A DNA stretch of 6,757 bases, taken from positions 1 through 6,757 of the forward strand of contig JALXCH010000208.1 of the NCBI GenBank assembly GCA_026991005.1, read 5' to 3'. Positions 1-6,614 of this stretch are shown here, piece after piece; position 1 is the first letter of the stretch; each line of letters begins with the position of its first letter. Below the pieces are notes generated by a model, which saw only the letters and a list, made by a program, of their open reading frames with translations, was not told the DNA's origin and ran no database searches. A program made the translations under genes and the position numbers. The DNA is from Calditrichia bacterium (lineage in GTDB: Bacteria > Calditrichota > Calditrichia > RBG-13-44-9).

Positions 1-1496
1 CCAACGAAGATACACGAATTGCTATTCTGGAAAACGGGAAGTTAGTGGAAATATTTGTGGAACGTCCCGATAACGAACGCATGGTGGGCGACATTTACAA
101 AGGTCGTGTTCGCCGTGTGGTAAAAGGAATGCAGGCTGCATTCATCAACATTGGATTCGAGCAGGATGCCTTCCTGCATTTTTCGGATATGGGGAGCGAG
201 GTAAACCAGCTTTTTGCCGATATTGATGAGGAGTTAATCGAAGAAAAAAAGGGAAATAAGGATATCGATCCGGCGGATTTGCTGCGCAATGGGCAGGAAA
301 TTGTGGTACAAATCATCAAGGAGCCCATTAGCAGCAAGGGGCCACGGGTAACCACCGAAATTACCTTACCCGGTCGCTTTATGGTGCTGGTACCCAACCA
401 GGAGCGGGTCGGGGTGTCTCGTAAAATTGCCAGCGTGCGAGAACGCCGCCGCTTGCGTACCCTGGCGCGTAAAATGCGTCCCAAAAACTTCGGCCTCATT
501 ATTCGTACCGTAGCCGAGGGGAAGGACGAGAAAACCCTGCAGCAGGATTTACAGAAACTGCTTAAAACCTGGAATAAAGTTCAGACGGAGATTAAGCGCG
601 CTAAGCCACCTAAATTAATTTTTAAAGATCTGGGAATGGCCAGTTCTGTGATTCGAGACCTGTTTACCTCCGATGTCCATCGGGTGGTGGTGGATTCCCG
701 TAAAATGTACCGGGAGATTACCCGTTACCTGAAGGAAGTGGGTTCCGATTTGGTGAATCGGGTGGAGTATTTCAAATCTCGGCAGCCCGTTTTTGATGTG
801 TTTAAGGTGGAAGAGGAGTTAAAACGCAGTCTGGAACGGAAGGTGTGGCTGAAAAATGGCGGGTACATTATCATCGAACAGACCGAAGCGTTAACTGCCA
901 TTGATGTAAATAGCGGTCGGTATTTTGGGAAGAAGGATCACGAGCGGAATTCGCTGAAAATCAATCTGGAGGCGGCGCGCGAGATTGCCCGGCAGCTGCG
1001 CTTGCGCGATATTGGCGGATTGATTGTCATCGATTTTATCGATATGGAAAAAGAGGAAAACAAACAGAAGGTGATGAACGAGCTGCGGAAGGAATTTGCT
1101 CACGACCGTGCCATTACCCGGATGGAGGAGATGAGCCGTTTCGGTCTGGTGGAGATGACCCGTCAGCGGATTCGTCCCAGCCTGATTTTTAACATCACCG
1201 AACCGTGCCCCCTGTGTAACGGAACGGGACTGATTCCCACCCAGGGAACGGTGCTGGCCAATATCGAGCGGGCTATTCGGCGGTATGTGGCATCGGATTA
1301 CGACCGGCGAATTATTATCCGTGCCCACCCCAGCATGGTGGAATACCTGAATAACAAACGCATCAGCCGACGGATGCGTTTGATGTGGAAGTACTGGATT
1401 AAAATCGATACCGAATCCGATCCCACCCTGAAACCGTACGAATTCCGCCTGCTGGTGAAGAAAACCCGTGAGGATGTGACCGATAAATTTTTCTAA
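1..1496 (+). CDS. rng: Ribonuclease G / RNase E family endoribonuclease, 5'-truncated by window edge
   Basis: This is a single-strand-specific endoribonuclease that cuts AU-rich RNA in 16S rRNA maturation and mRNA turnover in the cytoplasm. The reading frame is open from base 3 to the TAA at 1494-1496, 497 codons. E. coli RNase G is about 489 aa, so probably only 10-15 codons lie upstream. Homology to the family N-terminus (TRIAILENGKLVEIFVER) runs across the GTG at 45, so that GTG is not the real start. Seen in order: an S1 RNA-binding domain (about 87-390, DIYKGRV...GMQAAFINIG); the 5'-phosphate sensor Arg-Thr pair (504-509); the DNase I-like catalytic core with the two metal-binding Asp residues in AIDVNSG (903-905) and VIDFIDM (1032-1034), spaced as D303/D346 of RNase E; and the Zn-link CPLC (Cys codons 1206 and 1215). 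There is no long RNase E-type C-terminal scaffold, which favours RNase G. A terminator follows 20 bp after the stop. Confidence 0.95.
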   Translation, partial: NEDTRIAILENGKLVEIFVERPDNERMVGDIYKGRVRRVVKGMQAAFINIGFEQDAFLHFSDMGSEVNQLFADIDEELIEEKKGNKDIDPADLLRNGQEIVVQIIKEPISSKGPRVTTEITLPGRFMVLVPNQERVGVSRKIASVRERRRLRTLARKMRPKNFGLIIRTVAEGKDEKTLQQDLQKLLKTWNKVQTEIKRAKPPKLIFKDLGMASSVIRDLFTSDVHRVVVDSRKMYREITRYLKEVGSDLVNRVEYFKSRQPVFDVFKVEEELKRSLERKVWLKNGGYIIIEQTEALTAIDVNSGRYFGKKDHERNSLKINLEAAREIARQLRLRDIGGLIVIDFIDMEKEENKQKVMNELRKEFAHDRAITRMEEMSRFGLVEMTRQRIRPSLIFNITEPCPLCNGTGLIPTQGTVLANIERAIRRYVASDYDRRIIIRAHPSMVEYLNNKRISRRMRLMWKYWIKIDTESDPTLKPYEFRLLVKKTREDVTDKFF

Positions 1497-1516
1497 TGGA
1501 TAATGCAGATTGTTTA

Positions 1517-1555
1517 AAAATCCCCGGCATTTTGAATGTGTCGGGGATTTTGGTT
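1517..1555 (+). terminator. Intrinsic terminator of rng
   Basis: AAAATCCCCG (1517-1526) is perfectly complementary to CGGGGATTTT (1542-1551). The stem extends inward through a few pairs including wobbles (G1527-T1541, C1528-G1540, A1529-T1539), leaving a short loop around 1531-1537. The T-run on the 3' side is TTTT, then GG, then TTT. It starts 20 bp after the rng stop, as expected for a Rho-independent terminator. The A-run on the 5' side would also let it work in the opposite direction. Confidence 0.8.
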
Positions 1556-1561
1556 TAAATA

Positions 1562-1673
1562 CCAGATTTTTGAAAAACCGCAACGTTCGCAGCGAAATAT
1601 CAAATCAAAAATTTCATTATATCAAGATTTTAATTCTCGTTCATTCGCGTGATTCGTGGGCAAAAATCAATTC
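1562..1673. repeat. Imperfect direct repeat, copy A (112 bp)
   Basis: Copy A aligns over its whole length with copy B at 1862-1972. Shared landmarks in the same order are CCAGATT, an AAAACCGCA block followed by CGCAGCGAAA, TTCATTATATC (1613-1623), a variable ATTC-rich stretch, and a 21-bp block identical in both copies (1649-1669). The copies differ at scattered positions and small indels, so they are not a recent duplication. The terminal ATTCGTGTGATTCGTGGGC-like part resembles intergenic repeats I recall from other bacterial genomes; that is from memory and not tested. Confidence 0.75.
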
Positions 1674-1681
1674 TAAGCGTT

Positions 1682-1724
1682 GTGAAGAATCTCATATTCT
1701 CTTCTTCAGAAAGAGATTCTTCAC
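1682..1724. repeat. 12-bp perfect inverted repeat with 19-nt spacer
   Basis: GTGAAGAATCTC (1682-1693) and GAGATTCTTCAC (1713-1724) are exact reverse complements. The right arm is shared with the larger palindrome at 1712-1807, so the two hairpins would compete. The left arm is an additional copy of the GAAGAATCTC end motif, suggesting a partial neighbouring copy of the same repeat family in inverted orientation. Confidence 0.8.
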
Positions 1725-1807
1725 CCTCGCCTGCGGCGAGGGTTCAGAATGACAGCACCACCCTCCCTGTCATTCTGAGCGGAGCGCCAGCGGAGCGAAG
1801 AATCTCT
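1712..1807. repeat. Nested palindromic element (cruciform/cloverleaf-like dispersed repeat)
   Basis: The outer stem is AGAGATTCTTC (1712-1722) with GAAGAATCTCT (1797-1807). The inner stem is TCAGAATGACAG (1744-1755) with CTGTCATTCTGA (1767-1778), closing an 11-nt loop. Between the two left arms sits a separate 9-bp hairpin, ACCCTCGCC-TGC-GGCGAGGGT (1723-1743). Between the right arms lies a direct duplication of GCGGAGCG (1779-1786 and 1790-1797). All stems named are perfect. The CTGTCATTCTGAGCG...GAAGAATCTC wording matches, from memory, a repeat common between genes in several phyla. It has no coding capacity. It may be an exported or transcribed structured repeat or a non-autonomous mobile unit; its function is unknown. 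Confidence 0.8.
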
Positions 1808-1861
1808 AAGACAATGAATGGATTGCTTTTAGTGAGCAACTGAAGATCGACTCTCGCAATT

Positions 1862-1972
1862 CCAGATTAAAAAAACCGCAGCGAGCGCAGCGAAAAAATA
1901 GCATTATAAACTTCATTATATCGAGATTTGCATTCGTGTTCATTCGTGTGATTCGTGGGCAAAAATCAGTTC
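1862..1972. repeat. Imperfect direct repeat, copy B (111 bp)
   Basis: This is the partner of copy A, displaced by about 300 bp. It contains TTCATTATATC at 1912-1922 and the 21-bp identical block at 1948-1968. Inside this copy ATTCGTG occurs three times in quick succession (1932-1938, 1942-1948, 1951-1957); in copy A the first two are degenerate. Copies A and B bracket the palindromic element at 1682-1807. Confidence 0.75.
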
Positions 1973-1990
1973 AAAACTATTAATTTGCTC

Positions 1991-2077
1991 CTTTCCTTTT
2001 CTTTTGATCGGTATCCCCCCTCTGCCTATGTGGCAGAATATTCTGCCATTGTGCGATACCGGAGAGAGGCGAGAAAG
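1991..2077. repeat. clpB leader inverted repeat with central 18-bp perfect palindrome
   Basis: The central TGGCAGAATATTCTGCCA (2031-2048) is a perfect 18-bp palindrome. Around it CGGTATC (2009-2015) pairs perfectly with GATACCG (2055-2061). Outside that, a pyrimidine tract (1988-2005) faces a purine tract (2061-2078) and can pair discontinuously, for example CTTTC 1991-1995 with GAAAG 2073-2077. A third hairpin, TCTGCC-TATGT-GGCAGA (2021-2037), is mutually exclusive with the central palindrome. It could be a protein operator, a folded mRNA leader or another dispersed repeat; the sequence alone does not decide. Confidence 0.6.
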
Positions 2078-2089
2078 ATTTCTATTTTT

Positions 2090-2117
2090 TTGAAAATATT
2101 CATAAATCATAAAATAA
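2090..2117 (+). promoter_or_regulatory. Weak candidate promoter region for clpB
   Basis: TTGAAA (2090-2095) is followed by an A/T-rich block containing TAAAAT (2110-2115), but the spacer is only 14 bp, shorter than ideal. An alternative is TTGATC (2004-2009), 17 bp, then TATGTG (2027-2032), whose -10 box touches the 18-bp palindrome. I see neither a CIRCE element (TTAGCACTC-N9-GAGTGCTAA) nor a good sigma-32-type CTTGAA...CCCCAT pair. The transcription start is therefore uncertain. Confidence 0.2.
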
Positions 2118-2167
2118 CAAATAGTTATGGAGTTACAGGTGGAAGCTGGCACAAAAGATGCTATTTA

Positions 2168-2209
2168 ATGAGTGAACATCAACACGAAAAAAAGGAGGTG
2201 AAATTATGA
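2168..2209 (+). CDS. Possible 13-codon upstream ORF overlapping the clpB start
   Basis: An ATG at 2168 opens a short frame, [13 protein letters not shown], that ends at a TGA (2207-2209) overlapping the clpB ATG (2206-2208) in an ATGA arrangement, the classic geometry for translational coupling. The clpB Shine-Dalgarno lies inside this frame. The ATG has no strong ribosome binding site of its own, and the peptide resembles nothing I know, so it may be chance. Confidence 0.2.
   Translation: MSEHQHEKKEVKL
2193..2200 (+). promoter_or_regulatory. Strong Shine-Dalgarno of clpB
   Basis: AGGAGGTG ends 5 nt before the ATG at 2206 (7 nt from the AGGAGG core). It matches the 16S anti-Shine-Dalgarno over eight bases and fixes the clpB start. 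Its AAAGGAG part (2191-2197) is exactly complementary to CTCCTTT at 1988-1994 in the leader. Confidence 0.85.
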
Positions 2210-4845
2210 ACCTTGACAAATTTACCATAAAAGCGCAGGAAGCTCTGGCCAATGCTCAGCAGTTGGTCATGGATAAAGGGCAACAGCAGATTGAACCGGA
2301 GCATGTGCTTTACATTATGGTGAGCGATACGGAAGGAATTATTCCCCCTATTCTGAAAAAGTTGGGGGTGAATCCGGAGGATGTCAAACGTCAATTGAAC
2401 CTGGCCATCGAGAAGTTCCCCAAAGTATATGGTGCGCCGGGACAGGTGTATGCTTCCAACAACTTGAATGTGCTGATTAATCAGGCCATGAAGGAAGCAA
2501 AGAATCTGAAAGATGAATATGTATCCACCGAGCATTTGCTTCTGGCTATGTCCGATCAGAAAGGCACGGAAGCATACCGAATTTTAACTTCGCTGGGAGT
2601 TACCCGCGATGCCATTCTGAAAGCTCTGCAGGAAGTTCGGGGTAGTCAGCGAGTCACCGATCAGAATCCCGAAGGTAAATATATGGCGTTGCAGCGCTAT
2701 GCGCGGGATTTAACCGATCTGGCGCGCCAGGGGAAGCTGGATCCGGTGATTGGACGAGATGAAGAAATCCGCCGGGTGCTGCAGGTGCTTTCGCGCCGTA
2801 CTAAAAACAATCCCGTGCTGGTGGGAGATCCCGGAGTAGGTAAAACTGCCATTGTGGAAGGTATTGCCCAGCGCATTGTGCGTGGCGATGTACCGGACAA
2901 TCTGAAAGATAAACGGATTGTCGCCCTGGATATGGGGGCATTGATTGCCGGTGCCAAATTCCGGGGTGAATTCGAAGAACGGTTAAAAGCGGTGTTGAAA
3001 GAAATCCAGGAGTCGGAAGGTAAAATTATTCTGTTCATCGACGAGTTGCACACCCTGGTGGGTGCCGGTGCTGCCGAAGGTGCCATCGATGCTTCCAACA
3101 TGCTGAAACCGGCACTGGCACGGGGAGAATTGCGCTGTATCGGTGCTACTACCGTGGATGAGTATCGGAAATACATCGAGAAAGATGCGGCGCTGGAGCG
3201 GCGGTTCCAGCCTATCCTGGTAGAAGAACCCAGTGTGGAAGATACCATCTCCATCCTGCGTGGGCTTAAAGAAAAATACGAAGTGCATCACGGAGTGAAA
3301 ATTACCGATGCGGCTATTGTGGCGGCTGCCACGCTCTCCCATCGCTATATTACCGATCGTTTCCTGCCGGATAAAGCCATCGACCTAATTGATGAAGCGG
3401 CAGCGCGTTTGCGCATCGAGATTAATTCCATGCCCGAAGAACTGGATGAAATCGAGCGCCGCATTAAGCAACTGGAAATTGAAATGGTGGCATTGAAGAA
3501 AGAAAAAGATGAAGCTGCCAGAGAGCGGTTGAAACATATTCAGGAAGAACTGGCCAACTTGCAGGAGGAGCGTAATAAGTTGTTTGCTCACTGGAAGCTG
3601 GAAAAAGAGATGATTCAAAAGATTCGCGACATCAAGACGCAGATTGACCAGTTACGGATTGAGATGGAGAAAGCCGAGCGCACCGGCGATTTGAATCGCG
3701 TAGCAGAAATTAAATATGGCCAAATTCCCCAGTTGGAGCGGGAATTACAGGAAGCCACCAAAAAGTTGCAGGAGATTCAGAAGGACCGCAAGATGCTGAA
3801 GGAAGAGGTGGATGAAGAAGACATTGCGGAAATTGTCAGCCGTTGGACGGGGATTCCGGTGTCGCGGATGCTGGAGAGCGAGCGGGAAAAACTTCTGAAA
3901 ATTGAAGAGCGACTTGCCCAGCGGGTAGTGGGGCAGGAGGAAGCCATTCGAGCTGTGGCAAATGCCATCCGCCGCTCGCGGGCAGGATTGGCAGATAAAA
4001 ATCGACCTATCGGGTCGTTCATCTTCCTGGGGCCCACCGGTGTGGGAAAAACCGAGCTAGCACGCGCGCTGGCAGAGTTCCTGTTCGATGACGAAAACGC
4101 CATGATTCGCATCGATATGTCTGAGTACATGGAGCGGCACTCGGTATCGCGGTTAATCGGTGCGCCTCCCGGTTACGTGGGCTACGAAGAAGGTGGCCAG
4201 CTAACCGAAGCGGTTCGGCGCAAGCCGTATTCTGTGGTGCTGCTGGACGAAATTGAAAAAGCACACCCGGAGGTGTTCAACATCCTGTTGCAGGTGCTGG
4301 ACGATGGTCGCCTGACGGATAACAAGGGGCATGTGGTGAATTTTAAAAATACCATCATTATCATGACCTCTAACCTGGGAGCGCATTTGATTCTGGAAAA
4401 ATCTCAACGCATCGATGAACATAATCGAGAAGAGATTTTCCGCGAAATTCGAGAAGAGACCATGGTGCTGTTACGTCAGTCCTTAAAACCGGAATTTCTG
4501 AACAGGGTGGATGAAATTATCGTCTTCCACAGCCTGACCCGTGAACACATTAAACAGATTGTGGACTTGCAAATTGATCGGGTGCGCCAGCAACTCAAAG
4601 AACAGGGTCTGGATATTACCCTCACCGAAGCGGCCAAGGATTATCTGGCAGAGCAGGGTTACGATCCGGCTTTTGGTGCTCGGCCTCTGAAACGGGTCAT
4701 TCAGCGCGAAGTGCTGGATAAACTGGCTTACGAAATTCTGGCCGGAAAATTCCACAAAGGACAGACTATCCAAGTGGATTTCGACGGACGGGAAATTCAG
4801 TTCCTGGCCATTGAAGAAGTGCCTTCGGAAGAAGTGGAGGCTTAA
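2206..4845 (+). CDS. clpB: ATP-dependent chaperone ClpB (Hsp100 disaggregase)
   Basis: This cytoplasmic hexameric AAA+ disaggregase threads aggregated proteins through its pore together with DnaK/DnaJ/GrpE. The 879 aa compare with 857 in E. coli. The start [14 protein letters not shown] is the standard family start behind a strong Shine-Dalgarno. Domains: Clp N-domain (about 1-145); NBD1 with Walker A GDPGVGKT (207-214), Walker B Asp279/Glu280 and Arg fingers 332-333; coiled-coil M-domain (about 405-535, rich in K/E/L/Q and ending before [10 protein letters not shown]); NBD2 with Walker A GPTGVGKT (609-616), Walker B Asp681/Glu682, pore loop GYVGY (Tyr657), Arg finger 767 and sensor-2 GARPLKR (Arg826). 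The long M-domain separates it from ClpA, and with the [10 protein letters not shown] junction and absence of a ClpP-docking IGF-type loop it fits ClpB over ClpC. The NBD1 pore loop reads GAKFRGEFE, with Phe252 where E. coli has Tyr. It ends in an acidic tail (EVPSEEVEA). Confidence 0.98.
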   Translation: MNLDKFTIKAQEALANAQQLVMDKGQQQIEPEHVLYIMVSDTEGIIPPILKKLGVNPEDVKRQLNLAIEKFPKVYGAPGQVYASNNLNVLINQAMKEAKNLKDEYVSTEHLLLAMSDQKGTEAYRILTSLGVTRDAILKALQEVRGSQRVTDQNPEGKYMALQRYARDLTDLARQGKLDPVIGRDEEIRRVLQVLSRRTKNNPVLVGDPGVGKTAIVEGIAQRIVRGDVPDNLKDKRIVALDMGALIAGAKFRGEFEERLKAVLKEIQESEGKIILFIDELHTLVGAGAAEGAIDASNMLKPALARGELRCIGATTVDEYRKYIEKDAALERRFQPILVEEPSVEDTISILRGLKEKYEVHHGVKITDAAIVAAATLSHRYITDRFLPDKAIDLIDEAAARLRIEINSMPEELDEIERRIKQLEIEMVALKKEKDEAARERLKHIQEELANLQEERNKLFAHWKLEKEMIQKIRDIKTQIDQLRIEMEKAERTGDLNRVAEIKYGQIPQLERELQEATKKLQEIQKDRKMLKEEVDEEDIAEIVSRWTGIPVSRMLESEREKLLKIEERLAQRVVGQEEAIRAVANAIRRSRAGLADKNRPIGSFIFLGPTGVGKTELARALAEFLFDDENAMIRIDMSEYMERHSVSRLIGAPPGYVGYEEGGQLTEAVRRKPYSVVLLDEIEKAHPEVFNILLQVLDDGRLTDNKGHVVNFKNTIIIMTSNLGAHLILEKSQRIDEHNREEIFREIREETMVLLRQSLKPEFLNRVDEIIVFHSLTREHIKQIVDLQIDRVRQQLKEQGLDITLTEAAKDYLAEQGYDPAFGARPLKRVIQREVLDKLAYEILAGKFHKGQTIQVDFDGREIQFLAIEEVPSEEVEA

Positions 4846-4852
4846 TCATAAT

Positions 4853-4880
4853 AAAAGGCGGGATTTCTTCCCGCCTTTTT
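4853..4880 (+). terminator. Intrinsic terminator of clpB
   Basis: AAAAGGCGGGA (4853-4863) and TCCCGCCTTTT (4869-4879) form a perfect 11-bp stem with a 5-nt loop, followed by a T-run to 4880. It begins 7 bp after the clpB stop. This is a textbook Rho-independent terminator, and the A-run on the other side makes it potentially bidirectional. It separates clpB from htrA transcription. Confidence 0.92.
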
Positions 4881-4890
4881 CATTTAATAA

Positions 4891-4926
4891 GTTGAAAATA
4901 CTGGAGATAGAATAATTTTTTTCAAC
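4891..4926. repeat. 8-bp inverted repeat upstream of htrA
   Basis: GTTGAAAA (4891-4898) and TTTTCAAC (4919-4926) are exact reverse complements separated by 20 nt, in the 150-bp clpB-htrA gap where the htrA promoter must lie. It could be an operator or a weak hairpin. In such AT-rich DNA chance is a real possibility. I could not pick a convincing -35/-10 pair nearby. Confidence 0.35.
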
Positions 4927-4981
4927 AATGGGAAACAATTTGTGAATAATAAAGTAATAAAAATCGTAATTTTAAATAGAA

Positions 4982-4986
4982 AGGAG
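4982..4986 (+). promoter_or_regulatory. Shine-Dalgarno of htrA
   Basis: AGGAG lies 8 nt before the ATG at 4995, inside AAAGGAGAAG. It supports that ATG as the start, as does the positively charged stretch plus hydrophobic segment that immediately follows in the protein. Confidence 0.8.
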
Positions 4987-4994
4987 AAGCGACT

Positions 4995-6548
4995 ATGGAA
5001 AAGCGCGAGATGTTTCGCTATGGACTTATTCTGATTGGATTGGGGATTATGATTGGGTTGCTGCTTTCGGCCGGAATGAACTGGACCAATCATTCTGAGG
5101 CATCACCGGAGGCGACTGCGGTACAAACAGCCTCGGACGAAGCATCCAACAATGAAGCAGAACCTCCGGAACTCCCTCCAAATATCTCTGGTAAGGAAGC
5201 GTTAAATGCTTTGAGTACCGCGTTTGCCGATGTAGCAGAGCAGGTAAATCCATCAGTAGTAACAATTTTTACCGAAACCATTATCAAGCGCGGGAAACAA
5301 AATATCCAGCCATTCCCATTCGAAGAATTCTTCGGGGACGATTTTTTCAAACGTTTTTTTGAAATGCCCCCTCAACCGGAAGGTGATTTGAAACAGATGG
5401 GATTGGGTTCCGGGGTGATTGTTTCCGAAGATGGAATCATTCTCACCAACAATCATGTGGTCAAAGGGGCGGACAACATCAAAGTGCGTTTGATGGATGG
5501 CAGCGAGTACGAAGCAGAAGTGAAGGGAACGGATAAACGCACCGATCTGGCAGTGATTAAAATTAAAGCTAAAGGTTTGAAAGCCTTAAAGTTTGGCGAT
5601 TCGGATAAAGCCCGGGTGGGGGAGTGGGTTCTGGCGATTGGTTCTCCTCTGTCTCCGGAGCTGGCGCACACCGTAACGGCAGGCATCATCAGTGCTAAAG
5701 GGCGCAGCGGTGTGGGATTAAGCATGTATGAGGATTACATCCAGACCGATGCCGCTATTAATCCCGGGAATTCCGGAGGTGCACTGGTGAACCTCAAGGG
5801 AGAACTCATCGGAATCAATAGTGCCATTGCCACCCGGACCGGAGGTTTTATGGGAATTGGCTTTGCAATTCCCTCTAATCTGGCTAAAAAAGTGATGAAC
5901 GATATTTTGACCAAAGGCCATGTGGTGCGCGGCTGGCTGGGTGTGTACATCCAGAATGTGGATAAGAAACTGGCCGAAGCGCTGGGAATGGAAAAACCGA
6001 TGGGTGTGGTAGTTTCCGGTGTGCAAAAAGATAGTCCCGCCGAGAAAGCCGGATTGAAGGTGGAAGATGTCATTATCAAATTTAACGGAAAGAAAGTAAA
6101 GAATACGGTGGAATTGAGTACCTGGGTTGCAGCTGCGGGACCGGATGCAGAAGTGACACTAACTGTGCTGCGAGATGGCAAAGAAAAAGTGATTAAGGTG
6201 AAACTGGGACAGTTCCCGGAAAGCGAGGAAGAGGTCCTGGCTAAAAGTAAAGCCAGCGAAAAAATTGGCCTGGAGGTCTCTAATATTACTCCCGAACTGG
6301 TACAGCGCTACGATCTGAAAGTGAAAAAGAATGGTGTGGTGATTACCAGCGTAAAACGTGGCAGTGTTGCTGCACAATCCGGCTTGCGACCGGGTGATGT
6401 GATTTTGAAGGTAAATCGGAAAGAGGTGAAGAATGTGGACGATTACGCTAAAATTGTGGATAAACTGAAACCGGGCGATACGGTGCTCTTCTACATCCAG
6501 CGCGGCGATGCAAACATCTTTGTGGCGTTCACTATACCCAAAGATTAA
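4995..6548 (+). CDS. HtrA/DegP-DegQ family periplasmic serine protease with two PDZ domains
   Basis: This envelope quality-control protease and chaperone degrades or refolds misfolded exported proteins. The 517 aa start with a short charged n-region and one hydrophobic segment (about 9-30, YGLILIGLGIMIGLLLSAGM). That is either a signal peptide (possible cut after SEA near residue 36) or an uncleaved membrane anchor; there is no lipobox Cys. An acidic, Ala/Pro/Glu-rich linker follows (about 32-65). The trypsin-like domain has the complete triad: His154 (NNHVV), Asp184 (RTDLAV) and Ser260 (NPGNSGGAL), with spacings close to DegP H105/D135/S210. A Phe-rich segment (about 96-135, EEFFGDDFFKRFFE) sits where the LA loop of DegP/DegQ lies. 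PDZ1 starts at RGWLGV (about 312-407, GVVVSGVQKDSPAEKAGLK) and PDZ2 spans about 424-517 (GVVITSVKRGSVAAQSGLRPGDVI). Two PDZ domains favour DegP/DegQ over DegS. I cannot choose between degP, degQ or mucD, so I give no symbol. Confidence 0.95.
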   Translation: MEKREMFRYGLILIGLGIMIGLLLSAGMNWTNHSEASPEATAVQTASDEASNNEAEPPELPPNISGKEALNALSTAFADVAEQVNPSVVTIFTETIIKRGKQNIQPFPFEEFFGDDFFKRFFEMPPQPEGDLKQMGLGSGVIVSEDGIILTNNHVVKGADNIKVRLMDGSEYEAEVKGTDKRTDLAVIKIKAKGLKALKFGDSDKARVGEWVLAIGSPLSPELAHTVTAGIISAKGRSGVGLSMYEDYIQTDAAINPGNSGGALVNLKGELIGINSAIATRTGGFMGIGFAIPSNLAKKVMNDILTKGHVVRGWLGVYIQNVDKKLAEALGMEKPMGVVVSGVQKDSPAEKAGLKVEDVIIKFNGKKVKNTVELSTWVAAAGPDAEVTLTVLRDGKEKVIKVKLGQFPESEEEVLAKSKASEKIGLEVSNITPELVQRYDLKVKKNGVVITSVKRGSVAAQSGLRPGDVILKVNRKEVKNVDDYAKIVDKLKPGDTVLFYIQRGDANIFVAFTIPKD

Positions 6549-6578
6549 ATTAGATGACATACGTTCTCCCAGATAAGA

Positions 6579-6614
6579 CTCCCCCGGTGCGGGTATATTC
6601 CCGTGCCGGGGGGG
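6579..6614 (+). terminator. GC-rich hairpin after htrA, possible terminator without U-tract
   Basis: CCCCCGGTGCGGG (6581-6593) pairs with CCCGTGCCGGGGG (6600-6612) through 13 positions including two G-T wobbles (T6588-G6605, G6589-T6604). It closes a TATATT loop and is extendable by C6579-G6614 and T6580-G6613. It lies 30 bp after the htrA stop, where a terminator is expected. No T-run follows directly; the first is TTTT at 6624-6627. It may therefore act as a 3'-end-stabilising hairpin or an inefficient terminator. Confidence 0.55.

Larger units (their letters stand above)
1552..2205. other. Long non-coding spacer between rng and clpB, filled with repeats
   Basis: I find no convincing gene in these ~650 bases. 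The short open frames on both strands have no recognisable protein similarity, lack good ribosome binding sites and run through repeat sequence. From left to right it holds direct-repeat copy A, a GC-rich nested palindrome, direct-repeat copy B, then an AT-rich clpB leader with its own inverted repeats. Base composition changes abruptly between the GC-rich palindrome and the AT-rich surroundings, so the region looks like a patchwork of inserted or dispersed repeat units, not a decayed gene. Confidence 0.75.

Noticed and set aside
45..47. GTG at 45 as the start of the ribonuclease
   Set aside because: The frame stays open upstream to the window edge and the upstream codons match the conserved RNase G N-terminus (TRIAILENGKL), so the gene is simply cut by the window.
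891..1583. 230-codon open frame on the minus strand
   Set aside because: It lies almost entirely antisense to the conserved catalytic half of rng, crosses the terminator, and has a composition (His/Gln/Phe-rich) typical of a shadow frame.
1510..1843. Two overlapping short + strand open frames in the spacer
   Set aside because: They run through the rng terminator, direct repeat A and the palindrome, have no Shine-Dalgarno and no protein-like composition.
1562..1972. CRISPR array or insertion sequence
   Set aside because: Only two long diverged direct copies exist, without regular short repeats and spacers; there is no transposase frame and no clear terminal inverted repeats with target duplication.
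1980..2205. CIRCE operator, sigma-32 promoter or ROSE-type RNA thermometer for clpB
   Set aside because: No TTAGCACTC-N9-GAGTGCTAA and no properly spaced CTTGAA/CCCCAT were found. The leader palindrome is more than 100 nt from the Shine-Dalgarno, unlike a ROSE element that directly buries it.
1940..2209. 70-codon minus and 84-codon plus open frames upstream of clpB
   Set aside because: Both read through repeat copy B and the leader inverted repeats without ribosome sites. Only the last 13 codons of the plus frame are kept as a low-confidence leader ORF.
2697..3254. 185-codon minus-strand open frame inside clpB
   Set aside because: It is antisense to NBD1 of clpB; Ser/Arg-rich shadow translation with no recognisable domain.
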